Shown: positions 8,346 through 18,498, counted from the first letter of the stretch. The stretch: DNA of 64,000 bases from Streptomyces sp. NBC_01262 (GCF_036226365.1 NZ_CP108462.1:4586501-4650500); one strand, 5' to 3'. Made by a program: numbers and translations. Notes: generated by a model not told the origin, from the letters alone.

Positions 8346-9314
8346 TCAGCCCGGGGCGGAGGCGTAGCGGGCGGCCAGGATGCGGGATGTTTCGGCCAGG
8401 CGGGCCCGTAGTCGGGGTGGGGCGAGGACCTCGATGTCGGTGGCGAGGGCGAGGAAGGTTGCGTGGGCGTGGTCGAGTGACTCGATGGGGAGGAGGGCGC
8501 GGGTCCAGCCGTCGGGTTCGGGGGTTCCGGTGGCGAGGAGGGCGCGGGCGGCGGCGCCGGTGAGGCGGGAGGCGGCGTGGGGGGAGAGGCGGACGAGGGC
8601 TTGGTCCTGGTGGAGGCGGGCGTGGAAGTCGGTCTGGTGGCGCTGCCAGTGGCGGGCCAGGTCGAAGTCGTCGGGGGGCTGGAACTGCTCGTCGCGTAAG
8701 GTGAGTTCGAGGATCTGGTCGACCCGGTAGGTGCGCGGTTCCGGTCCCGGGCCTGCGACGAGGTACCAGCGGCCGGCCTTGAGGACCAGGCCGTAGGGCT
8801 CAAGGCGCCGGTCGACATCGGTCGGTTCCTTCCAGCGGCGGTAGCGGATGTCGAGCGCGCGGCTGTGCCAGACGGCGTCAGCGACGTGTGGGAGATGGGG
8901 GACGTCGTCGTCCTCCGCGTACCAGCCGGGGGCGTCGAGGTGGAAGCGGGATCGCATGCGGTCGGCCTGTGCGCGCAGTTCGGGCGGGAGCGCGGCGCGG
9001 AGTTTGAGCTGGGCGGCGGCGAGGGCGGGGCCGAGCCCGAGTTGGGCGGCGGGGCCGGGGATGCCGGAGAGGAAGAGGGCCTCGGCCTCGCCGGCGTTCA
9101 GGCCGGTGAGGCGGGTGCGGTAGCCGGCGAGCAGGCGGTAGCCGCCGGAGTGCCCGGCGTCTCCGTAGAGCGGTACGCCCGCCGCGTGCAGCGACTCGAT
9201 GTCGCGGTAGACGGTCCGGACCGACACCTCCAGCTCTGCGGCGAGCTGGGCGGCGGTCAGCCGGCCCCTGGTCTGGAGCAGTAGAAGGATGGACAGCAGG
9301 CGGCTGGACTTCAC
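8346..9314 (-). CDS. HTH/WYL-domain transcriptional regulator (YafY-like)
   Basis: A 322-residue regulator: N-terminal DeoR-like HTH (residues 1-60: SSRLLSILLLLQTRG, AAELEVSVRTVYRDIESL) and a WYL domain at about 140-225 (LEPYGLVLKAGRWYLVAGPG), then a C-terminal WCX-type extension. GTG 9314 gives the family-standard N-terminus VKSSRLL; a GTG two codons earlier (9320) lies inside the operator palindrome. No Shine-Dalgarno is visible, so a leaderless mRNA is likely. Residue 206 is encoded by TTA (8697-8699), the rare leucine codon that needs the bldA tRNA. It is divergent from the gene at 9354 and probably represses both through the palindrome between them. Confidence 0.85.
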   Translation of the reverse strand: MKSSRLLSILLLLQTRGRLTAAQLAAELEVSVRTVYRDIESLHAAGVPLYGDAGHSGGYRLLAGYRTRLTGLNAGEAEALFLSGIPGPAAQLGLGPALAAAQLKLRAALPPELRAQADRMRSRFHLDAPGWYAEDDDVPHLPHVADAVWHSRALDIRYRRWKEPTDVDRRLEPYGLVLKAGRWYLVAGPGPEPRTYRVDQILELTLRDEQFQPPDDFDLARHWQRHQTDFHARLHQDQALVRLSPHAASRLTGAAARALLATGTPEPDGWTRALLPIESLDHAHATFLALATDIEVLAPPRLRARLAETSRILAARYASAPG

Positions 9315-9329
9315 TGACACAAGGTGTCA
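9315..9329. promoter_or_regulatory. Operator palindrome between WYL regulator and its divergent partner
   Basis: TGACACAAGGTGTCA is a perfect 6+3+6 inverted repeat that abuts the regulator start codon and lies 24 bp upstream of the divergent ATG at 9354. Its placement over both transcription starts fits autoregulation and control of the neighbour. Confidence 0.6.
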
Positions 9330-9353
9330 GCGAAGCGGCTCTACGGTCCAGCC

Positions 9354-9848
9354 ATGGCCTTCACAGAGAAACTGCTCCGGGTGCCGTCGCCGATCGAGGT
9401 GGGCGGCCGCCGGATCAAGCGCTATCACGTCACCGCGGACCCGGCCGGTATCGATCCGCGGGTCGAGAAGGCGGCGTACGCGATCCTCCCCGAGCTTCTG
9501 CCCGACCCGGACGGCACGCCACCGGCCACCTTCGTCGTCCTCCACCGGGGAGGGGACGACGGGGCCTACCTCAACGCGTACAGCTGGGTGTGGGACAACG
9601 TGCTGCACTTCGCGGGGGCGGCGGCCGGCCAGCCGGTGCTGGGCTGCCCGGACAGCGACCCCGCCCACTTCGTCCGGCTGGACCGGGGGCTGATCGGCTG
9701 CGTCTGGGAGCTGCCGCCGATCCTCCACGAACGCGACGCGTGGGTACGGCACATGCTCGCCCCCGACCACCCCGATCGCCCCGACCGCCCTGACCTCGAC
9801 GCCTATCTCGCCGATTCGCTTCCCGAGGGCACGACAGGAGACCGCTGA
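9354..9848 (+). CDS. Conserved hypothetical protein, partner of the WYL regulator
   Basis: A 164-residue soluble protein without signal peptide. It begins MAFTEKLLRVPSPIEVGG and contains the conserved-looking strings FVVLHRGGDDGAYLNAYSWVWDN and CVWELPPILHERDAWVRHML. I know related Streptomyces proteins next to WYL regulators but no function for them. ATG 9354 is preferred to GTG 9324, which lies inside the operator. The product may be the output controlled by, or the ligand-processing partner of, the divergent regulator; that is inference from layout only. Confidence 0.6.
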   Translation: MAFTEKLLRVPSPIEVGGRRIKRYHVTADPAGIDPRVEKAAYAILPELLPDPDGTPPATFVVLHRGGDDGAYLNAYSWVWDNVLHFAGAAAGQPVLGCPDSDPAHFVRLDRGLIGCVWELPPILHERDAWVRHMLAPDHPDRPDRPDLDAYLADSLPEGTTGDR

Positions 9849-9875
9849 CGGTAGGGGGTGGGGTCGGAGCTGCAC

Positions 9876-9906
9876 GAGGCCCCGGAGCCATCGGCTCGGG
9901 GGCCTC
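9876..9906. terminator. Bidirectional hairpin terminator
   Basis: A 14-bp stem (GAGGCCCCGGAGCC against GGCTCGGGGGCCTC, one mismatch) with a 3-base loop lies between two convergent genes ending at 9848 and 9918. No T-tract is needed in this G+C range. Confidence 0.7.
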
Positions 9907-9917
9907 TTCTCGCTGCC

Positions 9918-10637
9918 TCAGCTGAAGGGGACGGCGTCCGCCGCGGAGGTGTGCCAGTTGGTGACGATCGGGTCGTCGACGGTGATGGTGCCGACCCGCA
10001 GGGAGACCGGGTTGGGGTCGTCGTCGCCGACGGCGACGATGATGTGGTTCAGTTCCTTGCCACCGTTGCCGCTGGCGGTCTTCGGGTTCACTCCGGCGTA
10101 GGCGGTCTTGTTGCCGCTGAGGGTGATCTGCTGGCCGACGGACTGCTCGGCGGGACCCGCCTCGGTGCCGTCGGATCCGAAGGCGACCGTCGGAAGGGCG
10201 GCGGGCAGGGTGCAGGTAATCCCTGACTTGGCCTTCGCGATGACCAGGATGTATCCGCCGGCCTGGGTCTCGGACCTGGTGCTCCAGGTGATGTCGTTGG
10301 CGCCGCAGCTCTGGCCGACCGGCACCCGGCCGTTGCCGGTGTCGTAGCCGGAGCCGACCCCGTCCTCGGTTCCCTTGCCCGTCGCGTCGGAGTCCTTGGC
10401 GGTGCTCTGGCCGCTGCCTCCGGTCGACGAGCCGCCCTTGGTGGCGCCGGTGGTTCCGGTGGTGCCCGTCGTGCCGCCCGTGGTGGCGGTGTTGCTGGCG
10501 ACGGGCTTCGGCGAGTTGTCGCTGATGGTGCCGTTGACGGTGCCGTTGCAGGCGGTGAGCAGCGCGGTGAGGGCGGCGGCGCCCGTCAGGGCCAGGACGC
10601 TCTTGCGGAGGCGAAGGTTCGCGCGACGGTTCGACAT
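9918..10637 (-). CDS. DUF4232-type lipoprotein
   Basis: A 239-residue exported lipoprotein. The ATG at 10637 gives MSNRRANLRLRKSVLALTG, a hydrophobic core and the lipobox LTAC at about residue 31. A Gly/Thr/Ser-rich linker with TTGTTGTTGATKGG repeats (about 45-85) leads to a beta-rich domain resembling DUF4232 (SCGANDITWSTRSETQAGGY, then FGSDGTEAG and VGDDDPNPVSLRVG). It is probably anchored to the outside of the membrane with an extended stalk. Function unknown. It stands alone, ending against a shared terminator. Confidence 0.75.
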   Translation of the reverse strand: MSNRRANLRLRKSVLALTGAAALTALLTACNGTVNGTISDNSPKPVASNTATTGGTTGTTGTTGATKGGSSTGGSGQSTAKDSDATGKGTEDGVGSGYDTGNGRVPVGQSCGANDITWSTRSETQAGGYILVIAKAKSGITCTLPAALPTVAFGSDGTEAGPAEQSVGQQITLSGNKTAYAGVNPKTASGNGGKELNHIIVAVGDDDPNPVSLRVGTITVDDPIVTNWHTSAADAVPFS

Positions 10638-10733
10638 GGGGTCCCCCAGTGATTGTGTTCCGGTCTTCCGTCCGGTTCTGCGCCGGACACCACTTTCGAT
10701 GTGGCGCGCCATGGGGAAGTTCGGAGATCGCTG

Positions 10734-11609
10734 TCACGGGCCCGTCGCGGGTCTGTCGCGTTTGTCACGAGGAGTGTCACGGGCCTGTGACACACGGAGG
10801 ACCGTTTCCAGTTCGGTGGGGGTGGTGGGGAGGTGAACGGTGCCGTCGGATTGCAGGAGTGCGTCGAGGAGGCAGGCCTGGAAGGCGTCCCCCGCGTCGA
10901 TGGGGTGCGCCTTCGGCGCGGGGACGGTGATCTCGTGCCGGGCCGTCAGGGCGGTCGCGCCCCCGGCGCCGTGAGCGACGACGACCAGGCGGGGGCCGAG
11001 GTCGAGCAGGGCTCGTCCTGCGGCTTCCGGGGTGAGCCGGGGGTAGAACCAGGCCAGGTCGTCGTCGCCGGCCATGACCAGGTCGGCGGCGGCGACCAGC
11101 CGTTCGGCGCGCTTACGGTAGGCACCGCGGTCGAGCAGGACGACCGACCGCACGTCGAGGCCGACGGAGACGGCGTGGCCCGGCCGGCCGCGATGTGCGT
11201 GGCACGCCTCGATGACGCGGGTGGCGCCCGGTTCGGCCGCGGCGGCCAGGGAACCGGTGTGCAGCAGTGTGGTGTGGGGCGGGATGGAGAGGTCGACCTG
11301 GTCCCAGGTGGCGAGGAAGTCATAGCGGGCGCTGCCGTTGGCTTCGTCGAGGTAGGCCAGCGCGATGGTGGTGCGGCCGGAGACGCTGGGTATGCGGATC
11401 ACCTCCACGTCGGTGGAGTCGAGGTAGGAGCGGACCAGTTCGCCCGGCAGGTCGTCGCCCCAGCAGGTCATGAGGGTGACCTGCCGGCCGAGCCGGTGCA
11501 GCCCCACGGCGACGTTGGCGGGGCTGCCGCCCGGGTGCAGGGAGATGTGCGTGCTGTCCGCCCGCCAGGCCAGGTCGACCACGGCCTCGCCGATGACCAC
11601 GGTGTTCAT
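10734..11609 (-). CDS. PfkB-family carbohydrate kinase
   Basis: A 291-residue ribokinase-like enzyme that should phosphorylate the sugar brought in by the ABC importer upstream in the same operon. N-terminal signature GGSPANVAVGLHRLG (27-41) and C-terminal PfkB motif PIDAGDAFQACLL (236-248) with catalytic Asp241. The anion-hole motif, normally GAGD, reads DAGD here, a change at its first glycine. The C-terminus ends about 40 residues after the motif in a basic tail (ARDTPRDKRDRPATGP). It starts 17 bases after the substrate-binding protein stop. Substrate is not evident; fructose, ribose or a nucleoside are all possible in this family. Confidence 0.85.
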   Translation of the reverse strand: MNTVVIGEAVVDLAWRADSTHISLHPGGSPANVAVGLHRLGRQVTLMTCWGDDLPGELVRSYLDSTDVEVIRIPSVSGRTTIALAYLDEANGSARYDFLATWDQVDLSIPPHTTLLHTGSLAAAAEPGATRVIEACHAHRGRPGHAVSVGLDVRSVVLLDRGAYRKRAERLVAAADLVMAGDDDLAWFYPRLTPEAAGRALLDLGPRLVVVAHGAGGATALTARHEITVPAPKAHPIDAGDAFQACLLDALLQSDGTVHLPTTPTELETVLRVSQARDTPRDKRDRPATGP

Positions 11610-11626
11610 GCCGAACGGCCTTTCCG

Positions 11627-12649
11627 TCAGCTCTTGGCCTTGTCGATGGCGGCCTGTGCGTTGTCCTTGGTGATCAACGTCGTGTCGACGGCGGTGTTGC
11701 GCTGAACGCTCTTGGCGCAGCCGACCAGGATGCTCTTGGCCAGCTCCAGCGCCTCCTTGGCCCCGGTGGGATAGACGAAGGTGGCCGTCATCCGCCCGTC
11801 GAGGACCGCCTGGTCGCCTCCTGCCTGGTCCGGCAGGCCGTCGGTGCCGATGATCGCCACATCGCCGACCTTGTTCTGGCCCTTGAGGGCCAGGTACGCC
11901 CCGTTGGCCATGAGGTCGTTGTTCGCGTACACGGCCTTGATGCCGGGGTTGGCGCGCAGCATCGCGTCGAAGACCGTCTGGGCCTTGTCGGGCAGCCAGT
12001 CCGCCGGCTGGACGGCGACCACCTTGATCTTCGGGTTGACGGCGACGCCCTCGGTGAAGCCCTTGGTCCGCTGGACCGCCGGGGTGGTGCTGGTCAGGCC
12101 TTCCAGGATGGCGACCTCGCCGCCGTCGGCCAGCACCTTCTGCGCCGTGTACGTCCCGGCCTCCTTGCCGATGGCCTGGTTGTCGCCGCCGACGAAGGCC
12201 GTGTACTTGTCACCGGTGGTCTGGCGGTCGAGTTCGATGACCGGGATCCCCTTTTCGTAGAGCTGGGAGACCGCCTGCGTGAGTGGCTGGGCTTCGAAGG
12301 GGGAGATCATCAGCAGGTCGACCTGCTGGGTCGAGAAGTTCTCCACGTCGGAGATCTGCTTGTTGGAATCCCCGCGCCCGTCCGCGATGGTGATGTCGAA
12401 GTCCGGATATCCCTTTGCCAGCTCGGTGAGCTCGGCGTTGACGTGCTGGCGGTAGGGCTCCGCGTTGTTGGCCTGGGCGAAGCCGATCTTGAACTTCTTG
12501 CCCGTGCCGCAGTTCTTCGCCAGTGCGCCCGGGTGTTCCGGTGAGCCGGCGGAGGTGGCGGAGGTGCTGGCGCAGGCCGCGGAGCCGAGGATGAGGAGTC
12601 CTACGGTAGCCAGGGCGAGAGGGCGGCGGGGTGCGGGATTTCTTGGCAT
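11627..12649 (-). CDS. Sugar ABC transporter substrate-binding lipoprotein (RbsB-like)
   Basis: A 340-residue periplasmic-binding-protein fold of the CUT2 (ribose/xylose/galactose) class. Signal sequence MPRNPAPRRPLALATVGLLI ends in GSAACAS, a lipoprotein cut site at Cys26. Family strings: KIGFAQANNAEPYRQHVNAE, DVENFSTQQVDLLMISPFEA, VIELDRQTTGDKYTAFVGGD, VAIIGTDGLPDQAGG. It catches the substrate outside the membrane for the permease and ATPase encoded just upstream. The substrate cannot be read from the sequence. Confidence 0.9.
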   Translation of the reverse strand: MPRNPAPRRPLALATVGLLILGSAACASTSATSAGSPEHPGALAKNCGTGKKFKIGFAQANNAEPYRQHVNAELTELAKGYPDFDITIADGRGDSNKQISDVENFSTQQVDLLMISPFEAQPLTQAVSQLYEKGIPVIELDRQTTGDKYTAFVGGDNQAIGKEAGTYTAQKVLADGGEVAILEGLTSTTPAVQRTKGFTEGVAVNPKIKVVAVQPADWLPDKAQTVFDAMLRANPGIKAVYANNDLMANGAYLALKGQNKVGDVAIIGTDGLPDQAGGDQAVLDGRMTATFVYPTGAKEALELAKSILVGCAKSVQRNTAVDTTLITKDNAQAAIDKAKS

Positions 12650-12683
12650 GGTCGTTCTGCTTTCCTTCGGGGGTCTTCGGGGG

Positions 12684-13757
12684 TCAGGTGTTGCTGCGAC
12701 GGCTCGCCAGGTGCTGCAGCGCCGCGGCGAGCACGATGATGGTGGCGGTCACGATCAACTGCAGATTGGCGTTGATGTTGTTCAGCTGAAGGATGTTGTT
12801 CAGCGAGCCGAGCAGCAGGGCTCCGGCGAGCGTGCCGACGACCGTCCCCTCGCCGCCGAAGAGGCTGGTGCCGCCGATGACGACCGCGGCGATGGCGGTC
12901 AGTTCGTATCCCGTTCCCGAATCCGGGTTGGCGAAGGCGAGTTGTCCCGCGTCGAGGATTCCGCTGAGTGCGGCCGTGAGACCGCAGATCGCGAACGTCG
13001 CGATCTTGACGTAGCGGACGTTGATTCCGGACAGCCTCGCCGCGCGTTCGTTGCCGCCGACGGCGAAGACATGACGGCCGAATCGGGTGGTGTTGAGCAC
13101 GACCGAGCCGATGATGCCCACACCCAGGAAGACCAGGGCGGACACCGGCAGTACGCCGCCGAACAGCCGGTCGCCCAGCAGGGAGAAGGAGGTGGGCGCC
13201 TGTTTGGGTTTGCTCCCGAAGCTGATGTTGATGAACTGGTCCCCGGAGATGATTCTCGCCAGGCCCCGTGCGAGTTGCAGTCCGGCGAGCGTGACGATGA
13301 AGGCCTGGATGCGCAGGTAGTTCGAGACGAGTCCCTGGAACACTCCGAACAGCAGGCCCGCGATCAGCACGATGACGATCGCCAGAACGGTCCCGTAGTC
13401 CCAGTCGATCATCAGGCGGGCGACCAGGACTCCGGAGAGGCCGAGGACGGCCCCCACGGACAGGTCGATTCCTCCGGCGATGATCACGAACGTCATGCCG
13501 ACGGCGATGATCCCTGTCTCGGACACCGAGCGGACGATGTTGGCGAGGTTGTCCGCGCTGAGAAAGAGAATCTCGCCATTGCGCCGCGGCGAGAAGACGA
13601 TGCCGCCGAAGAGGACGAGGACAAGACCGAGCAGGCTCTGGAAGCGGATCAGGAAGCGGAACCGCAGCCACTTGCGTACCCCGGCGGTGGCCTGCGGCTT
13701 CCCGTCGTCGAACGCCGTCAGTGTCTCCGCGTCGGCCTCGGTGGGATGAGTGCTCAC
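12684..13757 (-). CDS. Sugar ABC transporter permease (CUT2, RbsC-like)
   Basis: A 357-residue integral membrane protein with about ten hydrophobic helices and the family blocks GMTFVIIAGGIDLSVGAVLG, RFGRHVFAVGGNERAARLSG, and AVVIGGTSLFGGEGTVVGT. GTG 13757 overlaps the ATPase stop by one base (TAGTG). The N-terminal 40 residues are a hydrophilic, acidic cytoplasmic tail. It should form a homodimeric channel energised by the ATPase gene before it. The fused ABC/kinase protein of this locus might dock on the same coupling helices. Confidence 0.9.
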   Translation of the reverse strand: MSTHPTEADAETLTAFDDGKPQATAGVRKWLRFRFLIRFQSLLGLVLVLFGGIVFSPRRNGEILFLSADNLANIVRSVSETGIIAVGMTFVIIAGGIDLSVGAVLGLSGVLVARLMIDWDYGTVLAIVIVLIAGLLFGVFQGLVSNYLRIQAFIVTLAGLQLARGLARIISGDQFINISFGSKPKQAPTSFSLLGDRLFGGVLPVSALVFLGVGIIGSVVLNTTRFGRHVFAVGGNERAARLSGINVRYVKIATFAICGLTAALSGILDAGQLAFANPDSGTGYELTAIAAVVIGGTSLFGGEGTVVGTLAGALLLGSLNNILQLNNINANLQLIVTATIIVLAAALQHLASRRSNT

Positions 13758-15289
13758 TACGGCTCCCGGGGGGTGTTCGTGTCGTCGGCGAGGGCGCCGG
13801 CAAGGGCGAGTACGCGGGCGGGGTCGGTGTCGGGCGGCAGGTCGGCGACCAGCCGCCCCTGCCGCAGCACGACCAGCCGGTCGCACCACCCGGCCAGTTC
13901 GGGCAGCTCGCTCGACGCGACCAGTACGGCCAGGCCGTTGGCGGCCAGGGAGCGCACCAGGCGGTAGATCTCGGCCTTGGCTCCGATGTCCACGCCTCGG
14001 GTGGGCTCGTCCAGGAGCAGCAGGTCCGGCTCCCGCAGCAGGATCCGGCCGATGAGGACCTTCTGCTGGTTGCCGCCGGACAGGCTGAGGATGGGGGCGT
14101 CCGCGCCGGCCGCCTTGATCTTCAGACGGGGCAGGCCCCACCGCAGAGCGTCACGCACCCGGCCGGCGCGGACCACGCCAAGGGTGGAGAGCCGTTTGAG
14201 GTCGGCGAGGATGAGGTTCTCCGTGACGCTGCGGGTGGTGACCAGACCGCTGCCACGGCGGTCGTCGGGTACGAAGCCGATCCCGCGCCGCAGGGCCTCC
14301 ATCGGCGATCCGATCCGCAGGGGTCTGCCGTCGACCTTCACCGAACCGCTCTGCCGGCCCGGTGGCGCGGTGCCGTAGAGCACCTGCAGCAGTTCGGTAC
14401 GCCCCGCGCCGAGCAGGCCGACCAGGCCGACGATCTCGCCCGCCCGGACGGTGAGGCTGATGCCGTGCGGTTCCTGCCACTCCGGACTGGGGCGCAGGGG
14501 TTCGTAGGAGAAGTTCTCCATCGTCAGCCGGTCCTCGGACCTGGCGGTGCCGGCGGGGGGAAACAGGGCCCCGAGGGACTCGCCGATCAGCAGCGACACC
14601 AGATGCTCCTGGGGCGTCGAGGCCGGGACCGTGGCCACGGTCCGCCCGTCCCGCAGGACGGTGACCCGGTCGGCGATCTGCGGGATCTCCTCCAGGCGGT
14701 GCGAGATGAACACGATCGCGACGCCTCGCGAGCGAAGCAGCCTGATGATGTCGAACAGGCGCTCCACCTCGTGCGTCGACAGTGCCGCCGTGGGTTCGTC
14801 CAGGATGAGGATGCGCGGTTCGCCGGCCGCCAGCGCCTTCGCGATGGCGACGGCCTGCTGCTGCCCGAGGCGCAGGTTCCCGACGATGGTGCGGGGGGAT
14901 ATCCCGCCGCCGACCCGCCGGAGCACGTCCTCGGCGCGCCGGTACATCGTGGAGTTGTCCACGAAGAACCGCGAACGCCGGGGTTCCTGGCCGAGGAACA
15001 GATTGTGGGCCACCGACAGGCCGGGGACCAGGTCGAGTTCCTGGAAGACGGTGGCGACACCGACTCTGAGCGCGCCCTGGGGCGACGAGAAGCGGATTTC
15101 GAGCCCCGCGAGCCGTATCTTCCCCTCGTAGTCCGTGATCGCTCCGGACATGATGTTCATGAGGGTCGACTTGCCGGCGCCGTTCTCACCGATGAGCGCG
15201 TGCACCTCACCGGGGTTGATGGTCAGGTCGACGCCGCGCAGCGCGCGGACGCCTCCGAAGGCCTTGCCGATCCCCTGCATCTCCAGCAT
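13757..15289 (-). CDS. Sugar ABC transporter ATPase, two-domain (RbsA/XylG-like)
   Basis: A 510-residue tandem ATPase. First domain: Walker A GENGAGKST (34-42), signature LRLGQQQAVAIAKAL, Walker B RILILDEPTAALS, H-loop ISHRLEE. Second domain: degenerate Walker A GLLGAGRTEL, full signature LSLSGGNQQKVLIGR and Walker B LLLLDEPTRGVDIG. This asymmetric pattern is the rule in CUT2 importers. It is the first gene of the operon ATPase-permease-binding protein-kinase; an AGGAG-type site lies upstream of ATG 15289. The 105 bases before it should hold the promoter. Confidence 0.92.
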   Translation of the reverse strand: MLEMQGIGKAFGGVRALRGVDLTINPGEVHALIGENGAGKSTLMNIMSGAITDYEGKIRLAGLEIRFSSPQGALRVGVATVFQELDLVPGLSVAHNLFLGQEPRRSRFFVDNSTMYRRAEDVLRRVGGGISPRTIVGNLRLGQQQAVAIAKALAAGEPRILILDEPTAALSTHEVERLFDIIRLLRSRGVAIVFISHRLEEIPQIADRVTVLRDGRTVATVPASTPQEHLVSLLIGESLGALFPPAGTARSEDRLTMENFSYEPLRPSPEWQEPHGISLTVRAGEIVGLVGLLGAGRTELLQVLYGTAPPGRQSGSVKVDGRPLRIGSPMEALRRGIGFVPDDRRGSGLVTTRSVTENLILADLKRLSTLGVVRAGRVRDALRWGLPRLKIKAAGADAPILSLSGGNQQKVLIGRILLREPDLLLLDEPTRGVDIGAKAEIYRLVRSLAANGLAVLVASSELPELAGWCDRLVVLRQGRLVADLPPDTDPARVLALAGALADDTNTPREP

Positions 15290-15394
15290 GAGGTACGCAC
15301 CCTTCTTCTCCTGACCGGTGCGAGGGAAGTTACGGGGCGCCCCATGAACGAAACGTAAACATGCGGACTTCCGCTATTAACGTTCCAGAAATCG
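15290..15394. promoter_or_regulatory. Promoter region of the sugar ABC operon with palindromes
   Basis: This gap separates the response-regulator stop from the ABC operon start, all on the minus strand. It contains the perfect palindrome GGGGCGCCCC (15334-15343), the hairpin GCGGACTTCCGC (15362-15373) and a relatively A+T-rich run reading GTTTACGTTTCGTTCATG on the minus strand. It is the natural place for the response regulator encoded just upstream to act. Confidence 0.4.
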
Positions 15395-16095
<701 letters not shown>

Positions 16096-16096
<1 letters not shown>

Positions 16097-18498
16097 CACG
16101 ATGCCCTCGCGTCGGGTTCGAGCGGAAGTACCACTTGAACGGTCGTACCGACTGCCGCGTCGAGGAAGTGCAGACTGCCACCGTGCGCGTCGATGATGCC
16201 CTTGCAGATCGCGAGCCCCAGGCCGGCTCCCGACGAATCGGTGTCCCCGCGGACGTACGGCTCGACGACCTGGCCGCGCATCCCGGCGGGGATTCCGGGG
16301 CCGTCGTCGGTCACCTCTATCACCGCTCGCCGGTCGTCCGCGTAGCACCGTACGACGGCGGTGAGTCCGCCATGGCGGGCCACGTTGTCCAGGAGGTTGA
16401 CGAAGACCTGTTCCAGCCGGTCGTGGTCCGCCCAGACCGGTGGCACATCGTCGGTGTGCAGGACGATGTCCACGGCGCCGCGGGAGACCGCCGCGATGGC
16501 GGCCTCCAGGACCGCGGCCACTTCGCACCAGTCCGGCTGCATCCGCAGGACGCCCGCCGAGATGGCGGAGGTGTCGAGCAGGTCGCCCACCAGCCGGCTC
16601 ATGCGGATGGCCTCCGTGGCGATCGTGTCGAGGAAGCGGCTCCTGGAATCGGGGTCCCAGTCCAGGTCGGTGGCCCGCAGCGTCGAGGCGTATCCGGTGA
16701 TGGCCGTAAGGGGGGTGCGCAGTTCGTGGCTGAGCCGGTGGATGAAGTCCCGCTGCAACTCGCCCGCGCGCCGCAGTGCGCTGGCCTCGGCCTGGGCCCG
16801 CTGGGCGGCCTCGCGCTCCACCGCGAGCCGCAGCGACCGGGCCGCGCTCTCCAGCAGTTGGGCGCCGTCGGACGATACGCCGTCCGGATCCGTCCACCGG
16901 GCTCCGATGACGAAGCGCCGTTGGTCCACCTGGAACGGGACCGCGCACACGCTGGGCCGGATCCGGCGGGCGCCGTGCCGCCAGTGCGCGTCCTCGCCCG
17001 CCGCCACGAGCGCTCCTACGAGGTCTGCGGGCTCGGCACCGTCATCGCCGTCCACGGTGACCGTGGTGTGCTCGCCGATCTGCGTTTCGACCAGGGCCAC
17101 CGCCCGGGCACACAGTCCCTCGGTGAGTGCCCGCAGCGCGGACTCCAGGCTCGCGGGCAGTTGTTCGGGGCCCGCCAGGGCGTTGAGCACCCCGCGCAAG
17201 GCTTCGAGCACCTGGTTTCTGCGGGCGAGGTCGTTCAGCAGCCGCTCGCGTTCGATCGCGGTGGCAGCCAGGCTGGCGTACACCGAGGCCAGTCGCAGCA
17301 GGTCGTCCTGCGGACGGCCGGGCACATCGGCCAGGCCGGAGAGCACCCCGTACCGGCCGCCGCTGCCCTGGATCGGCACCGACCACATGCTGACCGGCCA
17401 GCCGGAACCCAGGTCGTGGCCGCGCAGATCCTCCTCGACGACCGGGAGACCGGAAGCGGCGGCGCGGCCGATCGGCCCGCCCCGGGCGCCGACCCGGACG
17501 CTCCTGAACTGCCGGAGTACGGAATCGCCGAGGCCGACCGAGGCGCTGAGCAGCAGCGGGTCGGCGGGGCGCTCGCCGCCCAGGTGCACGCAGAGCTGCT
17601 GGTGGCCGAAAGCCGTCGACATCGCCGAGACGATCATCGGCAGGGAAGCGGACGGCTCGACCCCGGCGAGCTGGTCCACGAGGCTGGACAGCCGCGCGAG
17701 ATGGCGGCGGGCGACGGAGTCGACGTTCATGCCGGACATCAGGGCGAGCACGTCATCGGCGTGTACCTCCACCGTGGACAGGTCGCCGACCAGCCGGCCG
17801 TGGCGCAGCGCGATGACGCGGTCCGCCAGGCCGAACACCTGGTCAATGCGGTGTGAGACCAGCAGGACGGCTACGCCCTCACCGCGCAGGGACCGCAGAA
17901 GGCGCTCCACGTGCAGCGTCTCGTTGACTCCCAGCGCCGATGTCGGTTCGTCGAGGACCAGCACTTTGGGGCGCCCCAGCAGGGCACGGGCGATCGCCAC
18001 CGCCTGGCGCTCGCCACCGGACAGCTCACCGACCCGACGGCGCAGGTCCCCGACGCTGAGACCGACGCGAGCGAGCACCGCCGCCGACTCGGTCTGCATC
18101 CGGCGGCCGGTCACGAAGGCGTGGCCCAGTTCGCGCCCCAGGAAGATGTTGGCGACCACGCTCAGGTTGTCGCACAGCGCGAGGTCCTGCCAGACGACCG
18201 CCATCTCCCCGGTGCGCAGGGCCACGGCCGGGCTCCGGCCCAGGATGCTGACCCTGCCCCCGTCGGGGGAGACCACGCCCGTCGCACAGCCGATGAGGGT
18301 GCTCTTGCCGGCTCCGTTCTCGCCCACCACGGCTACGAGTTCACCGGGTTCGACGGTCATGCTGACCTGTTGCAGAGCCCGCCGGGGCCCATAGTGGACC
18401 GAGACGTTCCGGAGTCGCACCGCAGCGTTGTCCGGGCTGCGAGCAGTCTCATCGACCCGTCGTGCGAACACCGGGTCGACGGCGAATTTTCGCCACAC
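16096..18498 (-). CDS. ABC ATPase-GAF-histidine kinase fusion protein
   Basis: An 800-residue soluble protein. Residues 25-265 are a complete sugar-type ABC ATPase: Walker A GENGAGKST (59-67), Q-loop Gln104, signature LSGGERQAV (159-167), Walker B VLVLDEP (179-185), H-loop His216. Residues about 275-575 hold two GAF-like sensor regions (one ends SVYASLAATAIERERL). Residues 575-795 are a histidine kinase: SHELRTPL with phosphoacceptor His591, N-box NLLDNVARHG (701-710), G1 DDGPGIP, G2 GAGLGLAICK. No transmembrane segment is seen. The start is GTG 18498; later starts before residue 25 are possible. It is coupled to the response regulator and next to a CUT2 importer, so the ABC part may bind the permease and report transport activity. 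That mechanism is inference; the domain composition is direct. Confidence 0.9.
18481..18494. promoter_or_regulatory. Inverted repeat at the hybrid kinase start
   Basis: GGCGAA-TT-TTCGCC is a 6+2+6 inverted repeat within the first codons of the ABC/kinase fusion gene as called. It could be an operator for the kinase-regulator operon if the true start is further downstream, or be chance. Confidence 0.25.

Noticed and set aside
10775..10792. TGTCAC-GGGCCT-GTGACA inverted repeat similar to the WYL operator.
   Set aside because: It lies inside the 3' coding end of the PfkB gene, not at a promoter of the WYL pair; kept only as a possible chance or weak hairpin.
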